This document shows, one piece after another, positions 1 to 5,874 of a DNA stretch of 5,874 nucleotides; the first letter of the stretch is position 1; each line of letters opens with the position of its first letter. The translations under genes and the position numbers were made by a program. The notes beneath the pieces are model-generated. The model was not told where the DNA came from. It saw only the letters and a list, made by a program, of their open reading frames with translations, and did not search any database. This stretch comes from JBDNDK01 sp046719185 (lineage in GTDB: Bacteria; Armatimonadota; UBA5829), in NCBI GenBank assembly GCA_046719185.1, contig JBDNDK010000153.1:1-5874 (forward strand), written 5' to 3'.

Positions 1-756
1 TACACCACTTGGATGTCCTCCATCATTAGGCATGCATTCTAAATATTCCAAAATTTTCTTTATTGACTGTTCAAGCCAGTCAATAGCCCTATCATCAAAA
101 TCATAAAGCAATAAAGCAGTCATTCCAACTGCACTATGTATATCACAAGACCAATCATCATTAGGAATTTGAGCCCATCTTGTGGATTGAGATTTGCTTA
201 TTTCCATTAGTCTTTGAGCATATAATGCTATCCTTTTTTTGCAAGCTCTTACTAAATCTTCTTGCAATTCTTCTTCAAGAAAATCTATAGCATAACAAAA
301 TGCTCTCATCCCGGATGCTGTTTCTGGTGAGGCATTATAATTGCCATCTACAGCTTCATGTCTTCCATCTGACCACTTTTTCCAAGACAAAGCAGTGTTT
401 AGATGTTCAATAGCAATTTCTATAAATTTTCTGTCTTCTGTTAGATGCCAACAAACACCAATTGCTGGTAGTATATTTTCCATACCCAACAATTGCCATC
501 CAATCTGAAAAAGCCTAGGATCAACATCTGCAGGAGCTGCAAGAGGAGAAGTTGCTGAATCAACATTTGATAGTGCTACCTCTAATACCTTATCAAAGAG
601 TTCTTTGTAATCAGTTTTGTTGAGATTGCTTTTTATTTTATTTAAATCTTGCTTGTTAATAAGCAAAAAAGGTCTTTGATTAAGGTTTGTAAGATGTAAC
701 TTTGCTTTCTGCCAGTCTATTGTTCCAAATTTGAAATCCTGCTGCTCTTGCCCCAT
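1..756 (-). CDS. Heparinase II/III-like protein, N-terminal part (runs off left edge)
   Basis: An open frame of 252 codons continues past position 1, so the C-terminal part is missing. Residues 28-45 (RPFLLINKQDLNKIKSNL) resemble the HPRLLF-x-x-EDL-x-x-L entry motif of heparinase II/III-like and alginate-lyase-like alpha-toroid proteins. The following roughly 200 residues are helical and Trp-rich (W87, W103, W125, W128, W194, W202, W227). The last visible stretch, DGGHPSGV (245-252), matches the family's DGG-x-x-E/S-G signature. Family members cleave uronic-acid polysaccharides by beta-elimination, but the catalytic Tyr/His region and C-terminal beta-sandwich lie outside the window, so activity is unproven. 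I chose ATG 756 because it is the first ATG after an in-frame stop and there is no better start. It lies inside the 3' end of ktrA (40-bp overlap); GGAG lies 13 nt upstream, a long spacing. No signal peptide is visible, which is unusual for a polysaccharide lyase. It could instead be another alpha/alpha-toroid glycan-active protein. Confidence 0.6.
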   Translation of the reverse strand, partial: MGQEQQDFKFGTIDWQKAKLHLTNLNQRPFLLINKQDLNKIKSNLNKTDYKELFDKVLEVALSNVDSATSPLAAPADVDPRLFQIGWQLLGMENILPAIGVCWHLTEDRKFIEIAIEHLNTALSWKKWSDGRHEAVDGNYNASPETASGMRAFCYAIDFLEEELQEDLVRACKKRIALYAQRLMEISKSQSTRWAQIPNDDWSCDIHSAVGMTALLLYDFDDRAIDWLEQSIKKILEYLECMPNDGGHPSGV

Positions 757-1397
757 ACTATAAGGAGATCTCCATTTGAGATTATAGTTTGTGCATCAGG
801 TGATATCTTCAATTCACCATCTCTGTGCATACCCATTAGTTTTACACCTGCAGGCAGCCCAGACTGAAACTCATGTATTGTTTTACCTACCATTCTTTCT
901 TGAGGTTTTAATGCTTCTACCACATATCCATCACCCAAATCCATTTCACCAACAACTTTTGGATGCACTAAATTTTCAGCAAGCTGATGAGCCATATCTA
1001 TCTCAGGAAAAACTATTAGATCTGTTTTCATTTGCTCTAGAATTTTAGCATGTTTCTTTCTCATAGCCTTTGCAATTATATATTTTGCCCCAAGCTCTTT
1101 GAGATTCATTGTTACAGTAACACTATCTTCAAGATTTGAACCTCTACCCACAATGCACACATCAAAGTTTCTCACACCAAGTGTAGCTAATGCATTTTCA
1201 TCAGTAGCATCCATCTCTATTGCCTGTGTAAGATGATCAGAAAGCCTCTGAACTATATCATGATCTTCATCAACTCCAACAACTTCCTGACCCAATTCAT
1301 ATAATTTTGTTGCAATAGCTTCTCCAAAATATCCAAGCCCTACAACAAGAAAACTCTTTTTTTGTTTATCTATTGTTTTGTTACCCAATGACCACAT
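717..1397 (-). CDS. ktrA: KtrA/TrkA-type RCK regulatory subunit of K+ uptake system
   Basis: Cytosolic regulator that forms an RCK ring on the membrane subunit and gates K+ flow in response to bound nucleotide (ATP/ADP or NAD(H) in the family). Residues 14-130 form a Rossmann RCK_N domain: FLVVGLGYFG holds the GxGxxG loop (20-25), VDED (42-45) ends the second strand with the acidic residue expected to contact ribose, and ATDENAL-x-x-LGVRNFD (64-79) is typical of TrkA/KtrA. Residues about 143-226 form the RCK_C (TrkA_C) domain, ending in DLLIVWGKSSRISNLEQ. The length of 226 aa fits single-RCK KtrA rather than the duplicated ~450-aa E. coli TrkA. The start ATG overlaps the last 17 bp of the upstream ktrB gene, implying translational coupling and a fixed subunit ratio. 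The stop is TAG. Function is secure; KtrA versus TrkA naming is a convention based on length. Confidence 0.93.
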   Translation of the reverse strand: MWSLGNKTIDKQKKSFLVVGLGYFGEAIATKLYELGQEVVGVDEDHDIVQRLSDHLTQAIEMDATDENALATLGVRNFDVCIVGRGSNLEDSVTVTMNLKELGAKYIIAKAMRKKHAKILEQMKTDLIVFPEIDMAHQLAENLVHPKVVGEMDLGDGYVVEALKPQERMVGKTIHEFQSGLPAGVKLMGMHRDGELKISPDAQTIISNGDLLIVWGKSSRISNLEQ

Positions 1398-2772
1398 TTT
1401 CTTCTGCCAGCCTTCTTTTTACAGGTTTTTCTCTAAATGCAAGGGCAGCAAAGGCCGTCAACGGTCCTATTCTGCCTACAAACATTAATATAATTATAAC
1501 TATTCTGCCAAATGAACATAAATCTGGAGTTATTCCTGTGCTCAACCCCACTGTACCCCAAGCAGATAATGCTTCAAACTGAACATCAACAAAATTTGCT
1601 TTGTGTTTTGGATTTATAAAATCAACTTCAGTGAATGTTAGCATTATTGTACATATAATAACAATCAAAGCTGCAACTATTGAAATAGCAAGAGCTTTAT
1701 TTATATTTTCCTGAGGTATTCTTTTTCCAAAAATCTCTGAATCTTGCTTTCCTCTTATAATACTAATTACCGCAATTATCATCAACACTATTGTTGTTGT
1801 TTTCACACCTCCACCAGTTCCACCTGGAGATGCACCAATAAACATCAACATACCCATTATTGCCAAGGTTGTTGCATGAAATGAACCTATATCTAAAGTG
1901 TTAAATCCTGCAGTTCTACAAGTTGCAGATTGAAAGAATGATGACATCAATTTTTGTGTGAATGACATTCCTCTTAGAGTATCAGGATTTGACCACTCAA
2001 GAGTCATTATTGCAAATGTGCCTAAAAAAAGTAGTGCAATTGATGTTAATATTACAAGTTTCGCATGCAAAGACCATTTTCTTTTTTTTCCTCTTATAAT
2101 CTCTTCTACAACAGGGTATCCTAATCCGCCTATTATAAATAATGCAGGGATTATAAAACTAATAACAGGATCAGATACAAAATTTGTCAAACTTGAAAAT
2201 TTGCCATATTCTGGTCCCATTATATCAAACCCAGCATTACAAAAAGCAGAAACAGAATGGAATATTCCATAATACACAGCTTGCCACCCACTTATGGCTG
2301 TTGTTGCTGCAAACCTAAGCATTAATATTATTGCTCCAATTGCCTCACAAATAAGAGTGAAAAATAATGTATTTCTTGTAAGTCTGACAACTCCAGAAAG
2401 TTTTTGCAGACCATAAGATTCTTTTAGTGTGATTCTTTCAGTTACTCCAGGTTCTTTGCCCAATATAATAGCAACAACAGTAGCAACTGTCATATATCCC
2501 AATCCACCTAGCTGAATTAAGAGAAGTATTACAATTTGACCAAATGTGGTGTATGTAGTACCTGTATCTTCAACTACTAATCCAGTAACACACACAGCAC
2601 TAGTAGCAGTAAAAAATGCATTATATGGCACAATAGCTTTATCAACTCTGCATGCTGGGATTGAAAGTAGGAGTGTGCCTATTGCAATAAGTATTGCAAA
2701 ACTTAAAGCAATCGTTGTTGCTGGTCTTAAAAGTGCAATTTTTTGTCTAGAATTTTGATTTTCCAATTTCAT
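1381..2772 (-). CDS. ktrB: KtrB/TrkH-family K+ transporter membrane subunit
   Basis: Integral membrane protein that conducts K+ (often Na+-coupled in Ktr systems), built of four M1-P-M2 repeats. The four pore loops are visible with their filter glycines: TSAVCVTGL (G64), SAFCNAGF (G181), CRTAGF (G289) and WGTVGL (G409). All four glycines are present, fitting a K+-selective pore. FIGASPGGTGGGVKTTT (311-327) is the intramembrane gating loop of repeat 3, and FVGRIGPLT (431-439) carries the conserved Arg of the last M2 helix. At 463 aa it matches KtrB (~450) rather than longer TrkH. The start at 2772 is preceded directly by an in-frame TAG, so it cannot extend further. Its ribosome site is weak (GGTAG abutting the start). 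It is the first gene of a minus-strand group with ktrA and the heparinase-like gene, and is divergent from the CoA ligase across 119 bp. Confidence 0.94.
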   Translation of the reverse strand: MKLENQNSRQKIALLRPATTIALSFAILIAIGTLLLSIPACRVDKAIVPYNAFFTATSAVCVTGLVVEDTGTTYTTFGQIVILLLIQLGGLGYMTVATVVAIILGKEPGVTERITLKESYGLQKLSGVVRLTRNTLFFTLICEAIGAIILMLRFAATTAISGWQAVYYGIFHSVSAFCNAGFDIMGPEYGKFSSLTNFVSDPVISFIIPALFIIGGLGYPVVEEIIRGKKRKWSLHAKLVILTSIALLFLGTFAIMTLEWSNPDTLRGMSFTQKLMSSFFQSATCRTAGFNTLDIGSFHATTLAIMGMLMFIGASPGGTGGGVKTTTIVLMIIAVISIIRGKQDSEIFGKRIPQENINKALAISIVAALIVIICTIMLTFTEVDFINPKHKANFVDVQFEALSAWGTVGLSTGITPDLCSFGRIVIIILMFVGRIGPLTAFAALAFREKPVKRRLAEENVVIG

Positions 2773-2844
2773 CTACCATTATTTAATTAAGAATATTATA
2801 CTACAAGTTTTGCAAAAGAAGGAATTTATATTATTTACTATAAG

Positions 2845-2873
2845 ATTATACATGTATTAGACACATTTGCTAA
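2845..2873 (-). promoter_or_regulatory. Candidate sigma70-type promoter for ktrB operon
   Basis: On the minus strand TTAGCA (2868-2873; four of six matches to TTGACA) is followed after exactly 17 nt by a perfect TATAAT (2845-2850). This predicts a start near 2838 and a leader of about 65 nt before ktrB. A second perfect minus-strand TATAAT at 2795-2800 has no good -35 partner (TTCCTT at 18 nt) but would give a leader of only about 15 nt. Which is used cannot be decided from sequence alone. Confidence 0.45.
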
Positions 2874-2880
2874 GACTAAA

Positions 2881-2886
2881 GAGGAG
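2881..2886 (+). promoter_or_regulatory. Shine-Dalgarno site of the CoA ligase gene
   Basis: GAGGAG is complementary to the 16S rRNA tail and lies 5 nt before ATG 2892. It is the strongest ribosome site in the window and fixes the ligase start. It contrasts with the poor site of the divergent ktrB gene. Confidence 0.8.
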
Positions 2887-2891
2887 ATAAA

Positions 2892-4199
2892 ATGACCAAT
2901 AATTCAGATGTTGTTGGAAGTCATTATGAATGGATGAGTAGAGATGAAATAGCCCAAACACAGTCTGAGTTTATCAAAACTACTGTGAAGCAGGCTGCAA
3001 AATCTCCATACTATTCAGCAAAATTTTCAGAATTAGGAATAAATCCAGAAGATATAAGATCTACTGATGATATTAAAAATCTTCCGTTTACCACAAAAGA
3101 AGACCTAAGGCTTAGCTATCCAAATGGAATGCTAAGTGTAGATCCTTCAGAAGTTGTTAGAATGCATACATCAAGTGGGACTACAGGTAAGCCAACAGCA
3201 ATTATGCACACAAAACAAGATATAGATAATTGGTCTGAGCTAATGGCAAGATGTATGGCAATGGTTGGATGTAAAAAAGAACATGTTTTCCAAAATATGA
3301 CAGGTTATGGAATGTTCACTGGTGGCTTAGGGCTTCACTATGGTGGAGAAAGACTAGGTATGTGGGTGTTGCCTGCTGGTGCAGGAAACACTAGCAGACA
3401 GCTTATGCTAATTAGAGATTTTGGAGTGAAAGTTATTCATATTACACCAAGCTATGCTATGCATGTTGCTGAAAGAATGATTCAAGATGGTGATGATCCT
3501 AAGTCACTTGGAATTGAAATAGCATTATGTGGTGCAGAACCATACACAGAAGATTTCAGACTCAAACTCCAAGATTTATATGGTTTCAAGGCATATAACA
3601 GCTATGGACTGAGTGAAATGAATGGTCCTGGAGTTGCATTTGAATGTGTATATCAAGATGGAATGCATATATGGGAAGATTCATATTTTGTAGAAATAAT
3701 AAATCCTGACACATTAGAGCCTGTGGCTGATGGTGAAGTAGGGGAGCTGGTGCTCACTACACTAAGAAGAACTGCTATGCCTATTATCAGATATAGAACA
3801 AGAGATCTAACAAGGCTTATAACAACAGATTGCAAATGCGGCAGAAAACATGTGAGACTTGCAAGAATGGTTGGCAGATCTGATGATATGCTTATAATCA
3901 GAGGTGTTAATGTATTCCCAAGCCAGATTGAAGAAGTGATTATGAGGCACAAATGGATTGGTGGAAACTACTTAATTCATCTTACTACAAAAGAAGCTCT
4001 TGATAATATGACAGTAAAAGTGGAAATTGCAAAAGAGGCTTTTGATGGTTCACTGGAAACAGTTAAACATCAGAGAGATGAACTCCAAAGACAACTAAGA
4101 GACCAAGTGGGATTCACTGTTCATGTAGAAGTTAATGAACCAGGCAGTTTGCCTGCAAGTGAAGGTAAAGCCAAGAGAGTTCTTGATGAGAGAGGATAA
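2892..4199 (+). CDS. paaK: Phenylacetate-CoA ligase family enzyme (AMP-forming)
   Basis: Adenylate-forming ligase: aryl acid + ATP + CoA gives aryl-CoA + AMP + PPi, in the cytosol. At 435 aa it is the normal full length for PaaK-type ligases. Motifs in order: N-terminal PaaK segment (KSPYYSAKF, 37-45; LPFTTKEDLR, 64-73); P-loop SSGTTGKP (94-101); SYGLSE (237-242), contacting adenine/acyl-AMP; YRTRDL (301-306) with the ribose-binding Asp; GRSDDMLIIRGVNVFPSQIE (328-347), the hinge and start of the C-terminal subdomain; and EGKAKRV (424-430), where K426 is the probable adenylation lysine. C252, H259, C314 and C316 (the CKCG motif) could form the structural metal site known in PaaK homologues. 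The true substrate is uncertain: phenylacetate, indoleacetate or another aryl acid. No paa aerobic degradation genes are seen nearby. The tandem-ACT partner 5 nt downstream matches the PaaK-ACT pairs of anaerobes, often found near indolepyruvate:ferredoxin oxidoreductase genes. Confidence 0.9.
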   Translation: MTNNSDVVGSHYEWMSRDEIAQTQSEFIKTTVKQAAKSPYYSAKFSELGINPEDIRSTDDIKNLPFTTKEDLRLSYPNGMLSVDPSEVVRMHTSSGTTGKPTAIMHTKQDIDNWSELMARCMAMVGCKKEHVFQNMTGYGMFTGGLGLHYGGERLGMWVLPAGAGNTSRQLMLIRDFGVKVIHITPSYAMHVAERMIQDGDDPKSLGIEIALCGAEPYTEDFRLKLQDLYGFKAYNSYGLSEMNGPGVAFECVYQDGMHIWEDSYFVEIINPDTLEPVADGEVGELVLTTLRRTAMPIIRYRTRDLTRLITTDCKCGRKHVRLARMVGRSDDMLIIRGVNVFPSQIEEVIMRHKWIGGNYLIHLTTKEALDNMTVKVEIAKEAFDGSLETVKHQRDELQRQLRDQVGFTVHVEVNEPGSLPASEGKAKRVLDERG

Positions 4200-4204
4200 C
4201 AGCT

Positions 4205-4621
4205 ATGTATAAAGAAGTTAGAGTTTTTATGGAAAACAAACCTGGAAAGCTCTCTAAGGTTGCAGAGCTTCTTGGAAATGCTGATGTTGATATATTGGCT
4301 ATTGATGTAGCTGATGAAGGTCAATTTGGTGTATTAAAAATACTCACTGCAGACCCTCAGAAAGCTAGAGACATTTTGTCTGAATCTAACTTACTGACAG
4401 CACTAAATGATGTTGTTGTGATAGAGGTTGAAGATAAACCAGGTGGGCTTGTGAAACTTGCAAAAGCAATAGAAGGCTGTAACTGCAATATATCTGATGC
4501 CTATGGATGCATACTTGAAAGAGGCAAAAGAGCAGTGTTTGTTGTAAAAGGTGATAACCTAGCAATAATAGAAGATTCTGCCAAAAAAGCCGGCTTGAAA
4601 GTGCTTGATAGTTTAGATTAA
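4205..4621 (+). CDS. Tandem ACT-domain protein, partner of the CoA ligase
   Basis: A 138-residue cytosolic protein made of two ACT domains and nothing else. ACT 1 covers about residues 1-68, with the ligand-loop motif ENKPGKLSKVAELL (10-23). ACT 2 covers about 70-138, with the parallel motif EDKPGGLVKLAKAI (76-89). Each shows the beta-alpha-beta-beta-alpha-beta rhythm, with the Gly that normally contacts an amino-acid ligand at the strand1/helix1 turn (G14, G80). There is no catalytic domain, so it most likely senses an amino acid or aryl ligand and may modulate the ligase; this role is inferred from gene pairing. AGAGG at 4191-4195, inside the end of the ligase gene, is 9 nt from the ATG, and the genes are 5 nt apart, so they are cotranscribed and probably coupled. 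A strong terminator follows 22 nt after the stop. Confidence 0.9.
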   Translation: MYKEVRVFMENKPGKLSKVAELLGNADVDILAIDVADEGQFGVLKILTADPQKARDILSESNLLTALNDVVVIEVEDKPGGLVKLAKAIEGCNCNISDAYGCILERGKRAVFVVKGDNLAIIEDSAKKAGLKVLDSLD

Positions 4622-4643
4622 GAAAATAATTATCTTAAAACAT

Positions 4644-4681
4644 AACCTAGCTTCCCAATTATTGAGAAGCTAGGTTTTTTT
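4644..4681 (+). terminator. Rho-independent terminator of the ligase-ACT operon
   Basis: AACCTAGCTTC (4644-4654) pairs perfectly with GAAGCTAGGTT (4666-4676), an 11-bp stem around an 11-nt loop that can itself form three inner pairs (CAA/TTG). A run of seven T (4675-4681) follows. It lies between two convergent genes; in the minus direction the stem is followed by the poorer tract TATGTTTT, so it may also stop the gene entering from the right, less efficiently. The leftward gene's TAA stop (4680-4682) touches the T-run. Confidence 0.92.
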
Positions 4682-5792
4682 AATTTATTTCAACAGCCGC
4701 AATAATCGGGACTATTCCATTTGGTCCCTGAATAGCCCTCACGATTCCTGTAATATTGACATATCCAGTAGGGAATTGTTGGCCGTCTGGTAAAATAACT
4801 GCTATACCCTTTGCGTTGTTTCTGTTTTCATAATGAAATCCATCAATTAAAGATGAACCATCATCTATCCAGAAAACAGAAATTGTTGAGCCATCTTGTA
4901 GTTCAAAAACACTATTAGTGCCTGTTATTTGTCCGGTTGTCCGAATAAAATGTCCCACAGTATTAATTCCGTCACTATTATAAACAGCTGGCTGTGATCC
5001 AAAAGCACCACCACCACAAGATTTATTTGTTAATCCTATAGGTTTTATTGCAGAAACTGGAGTTTTAACAGTAATTTGAGTTGCATCTATCATTAATTCA
5101 GCAGAATCCTCTAGGATTAACTCACCAGATACATCTATTACATCACCCGGCATTAGACCATATTCCAAATAATTTAGTTTTATTCCTATTGCATTTGATC
5201 TATTACCTTCAGATACATAAACTACATCCCATTTGTCAGTGAAATCTGCACTTACTATTTTATTTGTTAGATTTATACGTGTTCCAATGGGGAATTTTTT
5301 TGCTGATCCTATACCACCTGAAAAACCTAATTCCAGATATGGTTTGAATTCTTTTATTGCATATTTATTGCTTCTAAACTGTGACAAGTGGCTTTTCCAA
5401 TTATCACCAGGATATGTTTCTATTTCTTCACTGTCTTTTATTATCACTCCAAAATTATCATTTGGGTTTTGAATCCAATACAGTGCTAAATTGGTAATAT
5501 CCCAAGTCATCCAATTGCCTATTTCATTAGGAACAACAGCACTTGCCTCTATGTTACTGTCATAATCACCACCACCTGGCTTGTAGCTAGGTATTAAAGA
5601 TAAATATGAATCCCAATAGATTTTTTGGTTTGCCCCATTTAGTTCTCTGTGTTCCCAAGAAGAATTGAGTTGTTGCCAATTGTTGGTAACTCTGTGTAAA
5701 TCATATGTTCTTCCCGATGCTGATCCATTGTGTGTACCATAATAATACAAACAAATTTTTGCACTGTTGAATGAAATATTATTTGGAACCAT
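4680..5792 (-). CDS. DNRLRE (CBM96-like) domain protein with two OB-like C-terminal domains
   Basis: Probably a cell-surface or secreted carbohydrate-binding or structural protein; no catalytic motif is seen. Residues 1-157 from ATG 5792 are the body of a DNRLRE-type beta-sandwich: SAKICLYYY (10-18), DLHRVTNNWQ (31-40), SSWEHREL (44-51), GNWMTWDITNLALYWIQNP (92-110), NFGVIIKD (113-120) and the closing FKPYLELGF (149-157). Residues about 163-247 and 275-370 look like OB-like beta-barrels (MPGDVIDVSGEL, 214-225; TGQITGTNSVFELQDGSTISVF, 286-307; FPTGYVNITGIV, 340-351). They are joined by the linker motif GGGAFGSQPAV (260-270), followed by NTVGHFIRTTG. This ATG is unlikely to be the native start: no ribosome site precedes it, and the same frame upstream encodes the missing first strands of the domain (see 5793-5873). 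No signal peptide is present at this start. The domain calls are from pattern memory; the substrate is unknown. Confidence 0.75.
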   Translation of the reverse strand: MVPNNISFNSAKICLYYYGTHNGSASGRTYDLHRVTNNWQQLNSSWEHRELNGANQKIYWDSYLSLIPSYKPGGGDYDSNIEASAVVPNEIGNWMTWDITNLALYWIQNPNDNFGVIIKDSEEIETYPGDNWKSHLSQFRSNKYAIKEFKPYLELGFSGGIGSAKKFPIGTRINLTNKIVSADFTDKWDVVYVSEGNRSNAIGIKLNYLEYGLMPGDVIDVSGELILEDSAELMIDATQITVKTPVSAIKPIGLTNKSCGGGAFGSQPAVYNSDGINTVGHFIRTTGQITGTNSVFELQDGSTISVFWIDDGSSLIDGFHYENRNNAKGIAVILPDGQQFPTGYVNITGIVRAIQGPNGIVPIIAAVEIN

Positions 5793-5873
5793 TGATAAAT
5801 CAAATTTTATCAGAGATCTGAAGTTCTTTACTTCACCTCCTCACCAACTAGTACGAACTCTTAGATCTAAACT
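5793..5873 (-). pseudogene. Upstream in-frame continuation of the DNRLRE gene, interrupted by TGA
   Basis: Reading the same frame upstream of ATG 5792 gives SLDLRVRTSW, a TGA stop (5841-5843), then GGEVKNFRSLIKFDLS running straight into MVPNNISFNSAKICLYYY. R-S-L-I-K-F-D-L-S-x-x-P followed by S-A-x-x-x-L-Y is the hallmark core of DNRLRE domains, so the coding frame genuinely extends past ATG 5792. LRVRTSW also fits the preceding strand of that domain, so the frame appears coding on both sides of the TGA. Between the TGA and ATG 5792 there is no ATG, GTG or TTG in frame. The gene is therefore either broken by a nonsense mutation or sequence error, or the TGA is read through. Only 10 codons upstream are visible, which limits certainty. 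Confidence 0.6.
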
Positions 5874-5874
5874 G

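Larger units (their letters stand above)
2773..2891. promoter_or_regulatory. Divergent intergenic control region with 10-bp palindrome
   Basis: This AT-rich 119-bp spacer separates the start codons of ktrB (leftward) and the CoA ligase (rightward), so both promoters should lie here. A perfect 10-bp inverted repeat, ATACATGTAT, sits at 2848-2857 and overlaps the best leftward -10 box, a possible operator position. For rightward transcription I see only weak boxes, for example TTTATA (2825-2830), a 16-nt spacer, then TATACA (2847-2852). The strong GAGGAG ribosome site of the ligase lies at 2881-2886. Regulation is inference: a 10-bp AT-rich palindrome can arise by chance. Confidence 0.5.

Noticed and set aside
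791..2758. Plus-strand open frames across the ktrA and ktrB genes
   Set aside because: They are antisense to two well-supported full-length genes, have low-complexity translations with no family resemblance, and lack ribosome sites.
3653..4324. Minus-strand open frames across the ligase and ACT genes
   Set aside because: They are shadows of conserved plus-strand genes, with no recognisable motifs; the 4121-4324 frame crosses the ligase-ACT junction.
4618..4638. Small hairpin TTAAGA/TCTTAA at the end of the ACT gene
   Set aside because: Six AT-rich pairs with a 9-nt loop and no T-run; the strong terminator just downstream explains transcription ending.
5233..5472. Plus-strand 79-codon open frame inside the DNRLRE gene
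   Set aside because: It is antisense to a conserved beta-sandwich coding region and shows no domain signal.
764..5868. Repeated AGATCT hexamers (near 766, 1018, 3057, 3804, 3876, 5814, 5863)
   Set aside because: Seven copies is somewhat above the roughly two expected by rough composition, but spacing is irregular and most fall in codons such as AGA TCT; no array or repeat unit surrounds them.
5793..5874. UGA reassigned to Gly or Trp across the genome (genetic codes 25 or 4)
   Set aside because: An AT-rich genome using UGA as a sense codon would show many in-frame TGAs; the five other genes show none, and all their Trp codons are TGG.

Overview
This is an AT-rich bacterial fragment carrying five readable genes and a sixth cut by the window edge. 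Shine-Dalgarno sites, tightly packed or overlapping genes and a classic hairpin plus T-run terminator all indicate bacteria. The gene content suggests a poorly characterised, probably anaerobic, polysaccharide-using lineage. The DNRLRE plus OB-fold secreted-type protein with a GGGAFGSQPAV motif recalls proteins I associate with Armatimonadota and similar phyla, but that placement is a weak inference.

Left block, minus strand (read right to left from about 2870 to 1): ktrB/trkH (K+ translocating subunit), then ktrA/trkA (RCK nucleotide-binding regulator), then the N-terminal 252 residues of a heparinase II/III-like protein that runs off the left edge. These three genes overlap by 17 bp and 40 bp, so they are probably one transcript. 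The K+ system works at the membrane: KtrB forms the ion path and KtrA gates it in response to nucleotide. The third gene has no evident link to K+ uptake.

Centre: a 119-bp divergent intergenic region (2773-2891) holds candidate promoters and a 10-bp palindrome. To its right, on the plus strand, are a full-length phenylacetate-CoA ligase-type AMP-forming enzyme (PaaK family) and, 5 nt later, a 138-residue tandem-ACT protein. This pair probably activates aryl acids to aryl-CoA with amino-acid or aryl-ligand sensing by the ACT protein. The operon ends in a strong terminator at 4644-4681.

Right block, minus strand (4680 to the right edge): a DNRLRE (CBM96-like) adhesive or carbohydrate-binding module followed by two OB-like beta domains. 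The coding frame clearly continues upstream of the first ATG (5792) to the window edge, but it is interrupted by one in-frame TGA at 5841-5843. A nonsense mutation or sequence error is the most economical reading; recoding is possible but poorly supported, because the other roughly 1,500 codons here contain no in-frame TGA.

No tRNA, rRNA, CRISPR array, insertion sequence or obvious novel defence system is visible. The most notable signal is the interrupted frame at the right edge.
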